A DNA stretch of 64,000 nucleotides. Origin: Lateolabrax maculatus. Taxonomy: Eukaryota > Chordata > Actinopteri > Acropomatiformes > Lateolabracidae. Made by a program: the position numbers and the translations under genes. The notes under the pieces are model-generated. The model was not told where the DNA came from. It made no database searches and was given only the letters and a program-made list of their open reading frames with translations. Positions 38,296-51,729 of this stretch are shown one piece after another (position 1 is the stretch's first letter; each line of letters starts with the position of its first letter). The stretch lies in NCBI GenBank assembly GCA_031216445.1, contig CM062212.1, positions 949,001-1,013,000 of the forward strand, in the 5' to 3' direction.

Positions 38296-38348
<53 letters not shown>
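38296..38348. repeat. (GA)n microsatellite
   Basis: About 26 uninterrupted GA units lie within a purine-rich block (38220-38350). The block keeps a serine/leucine-rich minus-strand frame open (37986-38447) that is not a gene. Confidence 0.95.
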
Positions 38349-38349
<1 letters not shown>

Positions 38350-39309
38350 CAAGAAGTGTTTTCAGTCAAACCATCAGTGAGAAGAGAGAAAAGGTTAGAT
38401 AAAGAGAAATAAAAGGTGTAAAAGAGAACGACTGGATAAGGGAACATTTAAACATGACACATCTAAAAAAAACTTTACAATGTGATATCAGCTGGATGGA
38501 CAAAATATCTGGACAGAAAGAAAACTGTGAAATTCAAATTTTCTAAATGTATCGGAGCACAGCGCAACCTACATTAAAAACACCCCAAAGTATGTATGGA
38601 TTGCATAACAGTGTACCAGAGATGCCAATGATAACATTTAGTGGATCTAAAGCAGCAGTAAAGGCATTTTTTCCTCATCAAACCATGTTGTTGACTTGGT
38701 CTTGGACTCTTGGTTTCCATTTCCACCTCGGCAGGCAGGCTTCACTGTCCAGGAATCAGCATGCCGTCGACACAGACGGTAAAAACTGATGCAGCAGGCG
38801 TAGGAATTATAACCCTGTCTGTCAGGAGCAGAGGAGGAAGCAGTGTGATGTTGTTATAGAGCCGCAGGGGGAGGAGGTCGGTGTGGATGGACGCTTCAAC
38901 AAAACATCAGACTTTAACACAGGAGATGCTGTTTGTTTCCTACCGACAGTGAAGGTGGTTTATTTTAACTGTGACCACCATCGTTCCTGAACCTTAACCA
39001 AGCAGTCATTTTAACCCAAACCACCATCTTTCCAGAACCAAGTTGTTTTTGTGCATAAATCTGACCAGACTTTAACTACAGCTCTGTCACTTCATAAAAC
39101 CATTTTATTTTTGAAACAGTGACGTTGATGGTAGCGCCAAATCAGAAAATACTTATGTGTGTTGTTCTGGACGGCTTGGACGCGTATTGTCTAGATGGAT
39201 ACACAAAGACCAGTTTTCAAGCAAATACTAATCTCCATCAGTCTGTGAAGGCTGGTGCTCCTTCCAGTTTATTTATGCATTTTCTAAATTTCACATTTTT
39301 CCCAATTTA

Positions 39310-39640
39310 GCCACACTAGCAGCATGGCTGTATTAAAGTCATTGTTAGTCTGAAGGTCCACTTTGTACCAACAATGTATCTGATAGATGTTGAGATATTT
39401 CAGTCCAGACAACATTTATGGTCCCCAGCGAGAGAAATCTTTGGTGATCTCCATACTTGTGATGAAATATGGCTCGGGCGTTCATGTTCCCTTCAGGGGG
39501 AGTTGTGATCCCTCTAACGCGATCATCAGGTCAAAAGTTTAACCTCGTCCTTTACTTTGTTTTGTGACCAAATACCTGCAGAACTAACGACTACCTCCCT
39601 TCTGCATGTTGGCATGACTCTGAAACTTGTTAAATGTGAC
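39310..39640. repeat. Dispersed repeat family D, copy 2
   Basis: It matches 1140-1530 in the same orientation through 'catcatcaggtcaaaa' and 'gtgaccaaatacctgca'. It is diverged and non-coding. Confidence 0.5.
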
Positions 39641-41239
39641 TAAAGTGTGACATAAAAGGGAAGAAATCAAAGAATATGACAAGATAAACACGAGGCCAAG
39701 AAAAAAACAATAAAGGGTAGTTCAAAATAAGAGAACATGTTGTTTCAGGAGAAAACAGTAAAGTTTGGAGTTATTGATATGAAAAACTGGGGGATGTGTC
39801 TTATGTCTGTATGCATAGAGGCATGCTGAGTTGTGTGTGTTGTGTGTGTTAATATGCAATGGAGGCCTGAGGACATCTCTGTTGTTACCTTCAAACAGTG
39901 ATACTACCAGCAGCAGTACGAGGTGGGGCTGTGGCCCCCCCAGGAGATAATGAGCCGCCAAAATCAATCAAGTTTTTAATAAATGATAAACCTCAAATCT
40001 CTGAAATATAATGAAAGGATTCATTTAGAATTTAGAATAATCATTTGCTTGCAGCCTTAGTTAAATAAAAAAGTTTTCCAGTGTGATAGTTATATATTGA
40101 TTCTGGTTCCAGTCCAGTTATCTGTGAACTCTGCCTGCTGTTTTTAATTCAGCATTCCCAGCTGTCCCTGGTATGATGCTGCAGACTGTAGAGGAATGCC
40201 TGATCAGCTGTGTTATTGTTGCCTGTAGGGCGGTGTGGAAGGGTGAGGTGGAGCTGTTGGGTCAGCCGGGGGGAGGTTAGGGTGGGGTTAGGGCGGGAAA
40301 GCAACAATTACCTCCTCATTATTATCTCCTTCTGTTACACAGACTGTTCAGTTAAACCCTGCAATTAAAGACTCTTGGCTGATTTAACCTATGATGGGGC
40401 CCCTCAGGCAAGAACTTGCTGTTGGGCCCCTGTCGACACCCCACTGCTCTCCCTCTGTGTCCTGTCACCTCCAACCTGCCATTAGCCCATCAGCACACAT
40501 CAGACTATACATGGCAGCTTCATCATACACCTTCAGATTAAAAGTTGGGAAACATTGTCCATCAGCGTTGACTGAGTCCCGCCGGAGTCCCGCCGGAGTC
40601 TGGCGCTCTGTGAGCTCAGAGCATGAGTCCCATTTCGTCCACTCCACCTTCCCGCGACCGGACATTAGCCAGGAGCAGCCTTAGGTCCGAGCTGGGTTAT
40701 TTGAGGTTTTATCCCGGCTCTCCTCCACCTCCTCCTGGGGCGGTCGCACCGCCTGCTGCAGTGTTTTGTCCAGGTGGCTGGTGGGAAGATGTCCCTGCTA
40801 TTAATCCTAAATCCACACTTACTTTTTCAATGCATACGAGTGTATTTCTGCCACATTTCAGCAATAAAACCAAAAAAATTTAGTGAAGTTTGAATGAGCT
40901 ACAGGATTTTGTCATCTGGATGCACCGCTGTTGCCATGGTTGATGATTCATTTTATCCATTAAATTTGCATTTTATTGTGTCTGGTTGGTCATCCAGCTT
41001 TCCTCAACAGGGTGAAACATGTCCATGTGCATAATAATAAAACTCTGCGATGTACCGAACTGATATGCTGGATCTGCATCGCAGCCGATACGGACCTTAT
41101 TAAGCTGTTTCTTTGTCAGTGCGATTAAAAAATAAAAGTTAAAAACATGTGTCGTTGCCACAGAGGTGCCATAGATGCTACATTCTTTCAAAATCAAAAA
41201 AACACACTAACCCGAGATGACCAGGTAAACGTTACCTGA

Positions 41240-41510
41240 GTACTGTCAGGGCAATAGGCATTCAGAGGAAGGACCTACATGCAGATAACTGAGGTGGTGT
41301 TCAATGATTTAATAATCAAAAATAGGGGAGCAAAGGGATACAAGTATGGTGAGGCAGGCAGGAAAGCAGTCGAGCAAAGAAATCCAATGAGGCATGAAAC
41401 AAAAGGTCAAACACGCAGGTCAGGCAGGCAAAAACTGGTTCCAGATACAGATGTGGGAAGTGAGAACAGGTGTGTAGTTGGGTGGGGCAGTCAGCTGATG
41501 GGGAGAGGAG
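41240..41510. repeat. Dispersed repeat family C, copy 2
   Basis: It shares 'gagaacaggtgtg' followed by 'ggggcagtcag', and upstream aggtcaaa and ggtgaggca blocks, with 5985-6410. It is a non-coding interspersed element. Confidence 0.55.
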
Positions 41511-41891
41511 GGAAACTGCAGCAGAAGGGTCTGTGGCCTGGGAGAAGTGAGCAGAGCTGCCTCACAGAGCTGCTGGTGTGGCTGTAGACGCTTAGTTTCA
41601 CTCTTCAGATAAAAGACACCGGTGGAAGACGATTTGGATTATGGGAAAAAACATTTCATTTAAAAACCTACCAATGTACGACATAAGTTGTGATTATCAC
41701 ACAAGAGCTGTAAGGATTCACATTTTGAATGTGAATTTGCTTGATAAGTACATCAGATGTCTTCTCTTGTGTTTGTAAAAAAACGATATTGGAATGTGGG
41801 TAGAAATTCTCACAGGGAGCAGCAACTCAAAGCCCAACCTGCTGGCAGCCCTGGCAGAGAAAAATGCAGCTCACGTACGCCTCAGAAAACT

Positions 41892-42148
41892 GACAGACAG
41901 ACAGACATACGGACAGACAGACAGACATACGGACAGACAGACAGACAGACGGACAGACAGACAGACATACGGACAGACAGACAGACGGACAGACAGACAG
42001 ACAGACAGACGGACAGACAGACGGACGAACAGACAGACGGACGGACGGACGGACGGACGGACGGACAGACAGACAGACGGACAGACAGACGGACAGACGG
42101 ACGGACGGACGGACGGACGGACGGACGGACGGACAGACAGACAGACAG
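41892..42148. repeat. Tetranucleotide array (GACA)n/(GACG)n
   Basis: About 257 bp of GACA and GACG units alternate in blocks, with occasional CATA variants. The period is 4, so all three forward frames and their complements can stay open. This explains the TDRQ-like and CLSV-like frames seen on both strands. Confidence 0.97.
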
Positions 42149-42298
42149 GTGCAACTACTGCAAGCTCCTTTGTTTCAAGCTGACGAGACAAACCCAGATG
42201 TTCTGAGCTCCCATGAACAGAATGTCCTGATTGGTCTGAGTATGAAAACCACCTAATTCTGCCCACAAATCCACCTCATATTTACTGGATCAACATTC

Positions 42299-42300
<2 letters not shown>

Positions 42301-42358
<58 letters not shown>
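42301..42358. repeat. (GA)n microsatellite
   Basis: Twenty-nine uninterrupted GA units. Confidence 0.97.
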
Positions 42359-42361
<3 letters not shown>

Positions 42362-43189
42362 TCAACTCAACCTTTGAACTCTTCACTATTAGTAATGTTG
42401 CTCTGGAAGACGTGTGTGTCACAGCAACCATCAGGGACCTTTAGGATCATAAATATCAACAGCAAAGTTCACGGTAATCCGTCCAGTATAGTTGAGATGT
42501 CTTCTGCTTCATCTTTTCTCTCTCGCTCTCTCACCAGTAAAACCTTGAACATGTGGTCCACATCAGGGAGATGCAGTAGGAAGAAGAAATAGTGTTATTT
42601 CTTCCTCACTGATGGATGTTCTGTCTGCATGATGAACTACAGTGAGTTCTCCTAAGAGGCTCAAACATCTTTTCATTTGAATAATTGGAAGCACATATTC
42701 TCACAGGCATGCACACAAACACGCGCCACCGTGTTCAGATCTGTGGTCGTCTGGCCAGGTTGGCGGCTCCATCTGGGCTCGTATAATTACCCCTCGGCGA
42801 GGTCGCTTCAATCCAGGAAGTGTCCCTGCCTGTTTTCTAGCTTTGTTGTTTTCATTTCAATGGCGAGCCAGTGGGATTCTGCAGGGGAACGCACCACATC
42901 TTACAGTCTGAGGCTGGGATCAGGCGCTACTGGTCTGAAGCCTCCCCACCTACACACCTCCTGCCCTCCGAATGCCAAACACCCACCTAAACCCTCAACC
43001 CACAACCCCAGCCCCGAATTCCCCAAACACCTCCAGCTCTCCTCCGTATGTACAGTAAGCAGCGCCTTTCCTGAACCTGTCTGCAGCCATGTAGAGGCTG
43101 ACGGGTCCATCAAGTGAAATTTAAATTCTACAATAGCACAACTGAACTCCATCTGCTGCTGCTGCTGACAGAGGTTCCACAATATCCAT

Positions 43190-43475
43190 TAAATAGTATT
43201 CAGATCCTTTACTACAGTACAAGTACTAATACACACTGTAAAAATACAGGTAAAAGTCCTGTACTATTATATATTCTATCATTAGATTATTATTCCTCAT
43301 CATTCATGGAAAAGCAGGATTTTACTGTTGGAGCTCATTTTGAACTGTTTTGTATCGGACTGCAGCTGATGATTATTTTCATTCTGGATCCATCTGCTGA
43401 TTATTTTCTCCATTAATCCATTGATCCTTTGCTTTGGAAAAATAGTGAAAATAGTGAGAAATGGCATCACATTGG
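43190..43475 (+). repeat. Dispersed repeat family A, copy 2
   Basis: It matches 47473-47640 directly and 17400-17660 in reverse ('ggagctcattttgaactg', 'gatccatctgctgattattt'). Confidence 0.75.
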
Positions 43476-43479
43476 CCAT

Positions 43480-43700
43480 GTTTACAGGCATGTAATATTC
43501 CACTGTTCCACATATTCTGAATTTGATACGGGTCATTATTGGATATTCTCAGTTCGGTCTTATTCTGCATGTATTATTTTCCCATTGAGTCGTGTGTGAT
43601 GTGCAGATATTCTCCTGGTTTCAGCAGCGTTCTTCAAACATGTATACAGCACATTCAGTCTGCGACACACGGCCTCTCGCCTGTTTACGCTCAGCTCTGT
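43480..43700. repeat. Dispersed repeat family B, copy 2
   Basis: It matches 5100-5310 ('tctcctggtttcagcagcg', 'ctctcgcctgttt') in the same orientation, directly adjoining a family A copy. Confidence 0.6.
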
Positions 43701-45484
43701 GCGTCGGAAACAAACCAACCAGCCGACAGTTTTCCAGGCTGGAGGAGAGATGCTGCCCAAAAGAAAAGCCACATTCCTGGTGGGAAGGAGAAACACACCG
43801 ACTGTTCAACACTTACAGAGACTTTGATATCAGCAGGTTCAGGACGTACGACATGGGGGGGTTTACGTTAGTCGGAGTATGAGCGGCTGCATGTGAACAG
43901 GAATATTAGGGGAATATTCCTTTTCATTAGTATCATTTTATAAATGCTTCATATGTTTTGTACATAAAAATCTTGCGTGAAGTAACTAAAGCTGTCAAAA
44001 ATGGAATATTTCCCTCTGAGATGTGGTGGAGGAGAAGGACAAAGAAGCATTTATACTGAAGTACATTACTTGAGGAAATGTACTTAGTTGGTGGTGATGG
44101 TTTTTCATAATACACTCAGTGGTTCTCTGCAGCTAACTGGCTGTATTTCTCAGTTTGTGACTGTTTCATGGACCAAGGTGGAGGGAGGGGAGCTGGCCAA
44201 AGAAAAGACCACAGCCTTTGTGTTTATCCAAAGCAGCCCACACCTGAAAAACCAGAGTATAGAGTTCAAAATGAGCTTTCAGGTAACTTTTACATTTTCT
44301 CTGCTGAATATCCAGTGCACATATCTGCATTTCTAGACTTCAGTGTAATAATCTTGTCATGCAGCACAAGTGGGGCAAACTCTATGTAATAGTATCAGTT
44401 AAGGTGAGCAGCAGCCAATCACAGTGAAGCTTTAAACGAAGGATCCCTCAGGTCCTATTGGTGCTGCAGCGGACTCATTCCGTTTTGTTTGATGCAGCAC
44501 TTCAGATCCACTAAGAGGGAAATTGTTACAGGCTCTGAGGCAAAAGCACTAAATGATGTGTGTGTATATATATATATATATATGTGTGTGTGTATGAACC
44601 ACACACACGGAGTGACTAGACAGAAAAGCAGGACTTGAATTTCATGGATTTGATTTGAGTTTCAGGTTTTAATAACTGGGAACAGCTGTGCATGTGGGGC
44701 TCAGCAGGTGGACATCAGGGACTTATTAAAATAATAAGAAGCGTCACCGGCGAGGACGAGAGAATATGATGTTATTTGCTGCCAATTTGTTTGTTTTATG
44801 GCAAAGGAAACAAAAGCAGTTACAGGTCTTGTTTGATAAACCAAGAAACCAGATGTCGTCACGTAAAGACGTGAAAGCTTTGGAGACCTCTGAGAAGACC
44901 TCACCCTGCCAAGAGCCCAGGCAGCTGCTCTGGACACCACCGGACGCACTGTGAGCCATTTTCATAAAAGGTATTGAGTAAACAACAGCTAGTTTCAGCC
45001 AGCCGGCCTCACAAAGGATCGGCTCATAAAACCAGCTTGATGTGAGTTCACATGGCAACCTCAGACCCAGTAAACTATCTGCTTATCCAGCTTCTCACTA
45101 ATTCATGTATTCTTGAAAAAAAAAAACACAAAAGTACAAAACATCAGAGCATTAAATGATTTCAGTATTCTTGTTTGACCAGAGGATGACAATCTGACTT
45201 GGACTAGGTTTTTAATGACGATGCATATGTATGTTTTCCTACATTTCAAGGACTTTATTACCCACAAAATAGTTACCTGTGTAAACGCCTTGCAGGTTAG
45301 TTTACTGTTGAAGTCATATGTAAGGTGCAAAATGCATTAAATTGCAGATTAACAACACAAAGACCGACTCTTTTTCAGCGTGTCTTCCAGCCCGTCCTCA
45401 TACAGAAGGTAATGATCCGGCTTCGGGTACAAAAAACACAGGAGAACACAAGGAACCAACCATGAACCATGACGAACAGACAGG

Positions 45485-45485
<1 letters not shown>

Positions 45486-45525
<40 letters not shown>
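45486..45525. repeat. (CA)n microsatellite
   Basis: About 20 CA units. A frame of 128 codons on the plus strand crosses it and is not considered a gene. Confidence 0.95.
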
Positions 45526-45527
<2 letters not shown>

Positions 45528-47472
45528 GGAGGGAAGGATGACGAGGGACAGGTGGAGTTAATCAATCCAATAATACAGGCGGGAAAACACGTAAGGGCAG
45601 GAAGTGAAGTAACACACATAAGGAGACTACTACAAAATAAAACAGGAAACAAAGAATTAATAAAACTACAAAATGAAACAGAACATGAGAAACTGAGTCC
45701 TAGAATGTCTCTGAAGAGTCATCGATGAAACAACTACAGAAGAAACAGACGCAGATCATGACAGAACAAAGACTCACATGACACCAGGCGGCACTGAAGT
45801 GAGCACTGAGAGGAAGACTGAAGAGATCTCAGATGCCTCAGAGAAGGCGTTGCGATATATTTAAGTAATTGTACTTTCCACTACTGTCAGTTGCACTAAT
45901 GCTCACAAATACATTCAGGTTCTCTAGTTCTCGTGCAGGGAAACGCAGCAGTGCAGAGCAGCTGCAACATCAGCAGGCTGAGGGGAGAAAACAGGGAAGT
46001 TCACTAAAGAAATGATGGATTTTTTTACAGATCCATTAAAATGTGCCTGTATTGGCCCGATACCTATCCTCAGAGACGTCCTCCCCTCCACTGTGAAGCT
46101 GCAGTATACCATACGTTCAGTTTCTTTTAAGCCCAGGAATGAACTCTGTTTACCCAAATGGCCTCTCTGTGTAACCCTCCCTCCGACTTCCTTCCGACCA
46201 CACTTTATATCGATGGTATATACGGGTTTATGAGGCCTGATGTTCGGTCAACCTCATCCCTCCTCCCTCCTCTTCTCTCTCTTTTCATCCCAGTTTTACG
46301 GGAAGTGTGAAAGCAGCTTCGACCTCTGAATAAAAACACAGGAACTCGAATGAATCTTACTTGACCTCAACCGTGCCTGTTTTTCATCAGCATCACACCT
46401 TTTTTTTTTCAGCAAACAAGAGAGAAGGAGATTGGAGTAAAGGATATTGGATGATAGCAGAGGAGGGAAGAAGAGCCCTGAGGTTTATTATATACAGCAG
46501 CTCTGATATCCAGTGAACACACACACATGCATGTGGCTCACCTGGATAAAGGTGAGAATAAATCTGATGAGGAGAAAGGAGAATGGACAAGATGAAAGGA
46601 GAAAATACTGTTTTAATATAAAATAAATGTAAACAAGACTAAGAGTCCATGGGGATGCTAATCTCAGCATGCCAACAAGGGATCATAACTGAAACTAACA
46701 GTCTTTCTGCTGCGTTCACAACAAATAGAGACGTAATCAACCTTTATCAGCAGCAGCTAAAGCAGGAGTTTAGATGCAGCTGTTGAGCGCTCGGTGCCGG
46801 CAGGAGTTGAGTTTTGTCAGCAGGACTATTTGCTGTCGGCTCTCGTTGGACACCAGCGGATCTGACGAGTGTCACTGAACGTTTTCTACCTTGTTCTTTG
46901 CTTTAAGAGTGAAGAAAGAAACAAGAATCGATGAGGGAGTTTCCTGGTGTTTTAGCTGCTGTGGGGAAATGACGGGTTGAACTAACTTCATATTGTAAAT
47001 AATTAGTTCAGCCAACAACAATGAGTTAAAAGTTTAAATTAGGTGCGCATTTGGCTCAATAATTGTCCTAAATAATTAAACTAAAATGATAAATGATGTT
47101 ACCTTGTACATTTTTCCATTTGGATGACATAGTTTGCCTTTTAAACCAGAGCATTCATGTAGAAAGATAAAGCTCAACGACCGTAACAGCAGTAACTCAC
47201 GTCTCCCTGAGTCCTGGGCTGGTTCTGAACCAGTTGGTTTTTGTCCTCCTTTATCTTTCTGGTTTATTTAGACTCAGTACTACTAAAGACCTACTTTCAG
47301 CCCTGATCATAGATAAATTCCTACACTTTCTTTTTACCTTCTTAGCATACAAAACTCCTACAGAGTTTATACTCAGATACCCATCAGTAGTGAACATATA
47401 TATACACACAAAGAAGTTTACACAGTGGTGGAATGTAACTAAGAACATTCACTCAGATTGGATTCAATGTTG

Positions 47473-47800
47473 TTGGAGCTCATTTTGAACTGTTTTGTAT
47501 CGGACTGCAGCTGATGATTATTTTCATTCTGGATCCATCTGCTGATTATTTTCTCCATTGATCCATTGATCGTTTGCTTTGTAACAATAGTGAAAATAGT
47601 GAGAAATGGCGTCACGATGAGCCAGAGCCCAAAGTGACACCTTCACAATGCTTGTTGTGTCCAACCAACAGTCCAAATATTTAATCTGAGATGTGATGGA
47701 GGAGAAGGAGGAAGCGGCATGTAGTGAAAATACCCAAGTGAAGTACAAGGACATCAAATTTGTACTGAAGTGTAGTACTTAAGTAAATTTACTTGAGTAA
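47473..47800 (+). repeat. Dispersed repeat family A, copy 3
   Basis: The first 170 bp match 43320-43475. The tail ('agtgaaaatagtgagaaatgg') matches the reverse of the 17400 region. It ends with the 'acttgagtaaatgtaattc' wording common in fish repeats. Confidence 0.75.
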
Positions 47801-47987
47801 ATGTAATTCCTTTTTAACATTTAAAAGGTCTTTCAGGTCAGGTCATGATGTGGGGAAGATGGCTGCATTACTCATTTCACCTGGTGGAATCAATGAAGTT
47901 GTTATGATTCATTTAATGAGAATATCGAAGTGTTTTCTTGCAAATTTATGACTTCATTCTCAGAAATTGAGTCTCTTCTCAGAATAT

Positions 47988-48005
47988 CCCCCCCCCCCCC
48001 CCCCC
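47988..48005. repeat. Poly-C run of 18
   Basis: Eighteen uninterrupted C. Length calls here are prone to sequencing error. Confidence 0.95.
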
Positions 48006-48639
48006 AGCTCCGTATTTTATATTTTTTACCTACAATGACCCCAATACGTGGTCGTACAGAATATTATAGGGTGTTTTTCTTTCCTTCTGCGTTTCTCTTC
48101 TTAAGGGGAAAAGGAGAATTTCCTGTCACAGATCAAGAAAGCATTTCATTAATATTCATTACGCTCAATTCACAGTGCAACAGGGGCATGATTATAAAAC
48201 AATATGTATATTCATATTCCAAAGATTTATCTTGAGTACTGATCGTTTCCTTAAAAGAAAAGGTAGAGAGGAAATAATGAAACTAGAGGAGGAACAGAGG
48301 GAGAAGGGGAGACTCGAGAGGTATGGAGGGGGGGAGGTTGGCAGAGATGGAGAGGGAGTAATGAGCGGAGGCTCCAGTTTTCCTCAAATTCACCTCCAAA
48401 AATATAAAGTATGTCAGGAGTTTTGTTTCAAAATAGAGATACACTCAGCTGTGTCCCTGAGGTACATCATGTATGTATGTTACAGAAAACCACTTTAAAA
48501 GTTGGACAGAGGTGAATGTCCGTGTCCCACAAATAGCCAAAACCTGTCCATGAAACCATTATTCAGGCCTCTCAGACTGTTCAGGGCTCAGATCTGTCAG
48601 TACTTTTCAAACTCTACATTTACACTGAGGGAGATGATA

Positions 48640-48775
48640 AGGGAACAACATGATTGGAACTGGGCCGGGATCAGAACCGAGAGGCTGATGAGGGGATGAG
48701 ATGCAGGTGAGGAGGTGGGAACAGGTGTGCAGATGGGTGGGGCAGTCAGGTGATGGGAAAAGGAGGGAAAGTCAG
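48640..48775. repeat. Dispersed repeat family C, copy 3 (end only)
   Basis: It holds 'gtgggaacaggtgtg' and 'ggtggggcagtcaggtga', as in the two other copies of the family. Confidence 0.5.
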
Positions 48776-50005
48776 AGGACGGCTGGTGGATTTTTAAAGG
48801 ACTCTTTGAGAGCTGTTTGGAGTAAGACCCCTGCGCTGTTCTGTAAAACTGCAGGCTGAAGATGTGGCTGAAGCTTCCAATCAATAACAGATGTCCAATA
48901 AAAAGGTGTGTCCAACTGATAAAAGACTTTTGTGACAGCTGGTGTGCTTTGTTTGAGTAGTAACCACACCCAACAGTGATGTCACAGGATCCTGGAGTAC
49001 ACCTGTACATCACTGCAACAAGGTGACAAGGTCAGCAACAAGGTACTGTTTAATTGGCTCAGGATGGTTCAGCAACAGGTTGGTTCAAAACAGAAAACAG
49101 CCTGTTTTCAGCTCTGTGACGATGCTTTTCCAGCTGATCCCAGAGGGTTTGAAACAGTTTGCTGAGCTTCAGGAGGAGGATTTTCTCAGCACATAAAGGA
49201 ACTCTTGATCCTTCACTTCATCACAAACATTCACCATCAGCACGAGGAGATACAAGGTTTTCGCTATGATAAACTCATCTGTAAAGGAACTAAAGCTGTG
49301 AAATGATGAGGAGGGGAAGGAGAAAGGACCGGTGCAGTCCGTGTGTTCAGGTTCAGCTCTGGTTCTCTGGAGTTCAGCAGCAGTGCAGTGGTGTGAAAGG
49401 CCGATACAAATCAGCTGTCAGTCATGTTAATTGGTTTTATTGATAACGGGCTCCGTGGGATGATAGATGAGGGACTTTCAGAGTATTACTGTTGCCAAAC
49501 CACAGTAATGATGAAATGAGTGCAACAGCTCGGCTGTAAGAAATGAATAAATCATGACAGATCGGCTGGTTTGGCATACGACTTTTACAGTGCTTAAACT
49601 TCCAAATGAAGTAAAACTGTGCTGATTTACTATAAACTAACAGTGACGCGACGTGCATGTGTGAAGTCCTCAGAATGCCAGTAAAGCCTGTTGTGTTTGA
49701 AGAGCAACTCGCAGTCAGAGGGAGTCAGGTGTCACACAGACCCAAAGGGGAACTATATACATGTCTCTATTAAACTAGAAAATTACATTTTCTAATTATG
49801 ATGAATTTGCATGCTTTCCAATTCTAATGGTATAACAAAAACAATAAATAAAAATGAATTTAGTTTCTGGATAGAAATCTGATACTTCCACTTTTTCACA
49901 TCAGCTCCTCTGCTTCCAAACCACAGAGTTGATCCAGAAACAGCAGGATTCAAATCAATTTCAGGAGTGAAGAGCGTGAAACCAACGAAACCAGAGCAAT
50001 CTCTG

Positions 50006-50033
50006 GTGTGTGTGTGTGTGTGTGTGTGTGTGT
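50006..50033. repeat. (GT)n microsatellite
   Basis: Fourteen uninterrupted GT units. Confidence 0.95.
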
Positions 50034-50514
50034 CTAAAACCACCTCATCTCCATACACTCAGTGGGTGATTGTGTCTTCTCTCCCCTGACTCCTGGCAGA
50101 TATAGTTGCAGACTTCTCACATGTCTCAGTGTGTGTTTAGTGGATTATCAGCTCATGCAGAAGGATAAATCCCAGTGTTGTGTTTGGCTAATGAAGTGAG
50201 GATCGGATGGCGTAGAGGTAGAAAGAAAGGTGGGGAAACCAGATCAGTCGGAGTCTAAACTGTCACACAAAACTCCAAACACAGTCAGCACTCACGCTCA
50301 GTAAACACGTTGCCATCATCGGTACAGTTTGAACATGGACCGTTTGTGGTGAATAAACACCGCATCGTAGTAACTTTTTTACGTTTTTATGCTCTGATTT
50401 ATGGCCACAGTAAGAGATAAAAGCCTGGCGGGGTCGAGCCTGATTTCATTGGCTGAGAGTTAGGCCTGTACGCTGTGGGTCAACTCTCCAGAGAGGCAGC
50501 AGTTTTTTCCCCAT

Positions 50515-50715
50515 TTCATGGTAATCTGTCCAACTGTTGTTGAAATAGTTCACTTAAACCACAAATATCAACACCATATTGACTCTGGAGGAAAAGTCAG
50601 AGGGTCTCTGAAGTCTTTAGAATTCATCGTCTGGCGACAACGAAGGTCCCGACTAAATTTCATGGCAATCCATCAAGTAGCTCCACAGACCGACACTGCC
50701 CCCCCACAGCCACCC
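50515..50715 (-). repeat. Dispersed repeat family D, related segment (inverted)
   Basis: The sequence 'atttcatggcaatccatc' and 'gaccgacactgcc' belongs to the same type of percomorph repeat as copies 1 and 2, read in the other orientation. It is diverged. Confidence 0.4.
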
Positions 50716-51388
50716 AGCTCTGTGATTGGTTTGTTACAGAAATGCACTTTGGGAGTCATAGTTGACTTCAGTGGTTACGTCTACAGGCTTCTTGTACCTT
50801 TTTAACTTTTTATCAAAGAACTAGATTTTTTTTAACACAGTTGCTCATGTTAACCAGTGAACTGACCTGGGGAAAAAAATCAGATAATAAAAAGTCTTAT
50901 TGTGTTGTCAAACAACAAGCCAGCAATAAAAATAAAATCAATGATCAACACTTCCACCTCCAACTTTTAATTCCCTTTAATGTTGAAATGCTGATGTGAG
51001 CTTCCAGATGATAAAATCACTAACAGACCATAAAGCAACATCGCCTGGTGCAGGAAAGAATAATTATAATAATACAAATACTAAACAACAATAAAAGCAA
51101 AAGATCAATTACAATTCTCATCAGAAAATATCTGCATTTGGTACAATACTCAACTCACCTAGACAGAGAAATATTGGAACTGGAACTGTAGAGGAAGAGG
51201 AAACAGACCCATGAGAGAGACTTAGATATTTGTTGGGTTAGAAAAACTTAATTGAAACCATGCTGCCTGGACAGTTCAGTCAGAACAAAACGAATCATTT
51301 TACAAGCACTTTTGTGGCTTTAAGTTACGGTTTGTGCAGCCGTCTGGCTCTTGAACTGGGTTCAGAAGGCCGTAATCATCGATTCGAT

Positions 51389-51729
51389 GATTGATCAACA
51401 ACATAAATACAAGACGTGCAGAGATGGCGTGTCTCGTCACGTGAAGCAAAGAAACATGGCGGACAACAAGCAAGTTACGTGGTTTCAACGGTAGCCGCGT
51501 CTTTAGCAACCACCTTAGCAACAACAGAAAATGTTGCAGGATCTTGGTAACAACCAACAAACTAAAAGATAATATACATTCACCAACTGAAGATTATGAA
51601 AATAAAAAAGCACATTTCTCACTAGAAATGTTATAAACATGCATTTTTCACTGAGAATAAAAAGGAATGTCCGCCATGTGACGCGACACGCCGTCACTTC
51701 ACGTATTTTATTCATATCGGTGATCAACC
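51389..51729. mobile_element. Fold-back element with imperfect inverted arms
   Basis: The left arm (51389-51464) contains gattgatca, ggcgtgtctcgtcac and catggcggac. The right arm (51669-51729) contains their complements gtccgccatg, gtgacgcgacacgcc and tgatcaacc in mirror order. About 200 bp of AT-rich sequence separates them. It is consistent with a fold-back MITE. Target duplications were not identified. Confidence 0.55.

Noticed and set aside
37986..38447. 153-codon minus-strand frame rich in Ser and Leu
   Set aside because: It is produced by the (GA)n tract at 38296-38348.
41757..42266. Four overlapping frames of 90-149 codons on both strands
   Set aside because: All are translations of the GACA/GACG array.
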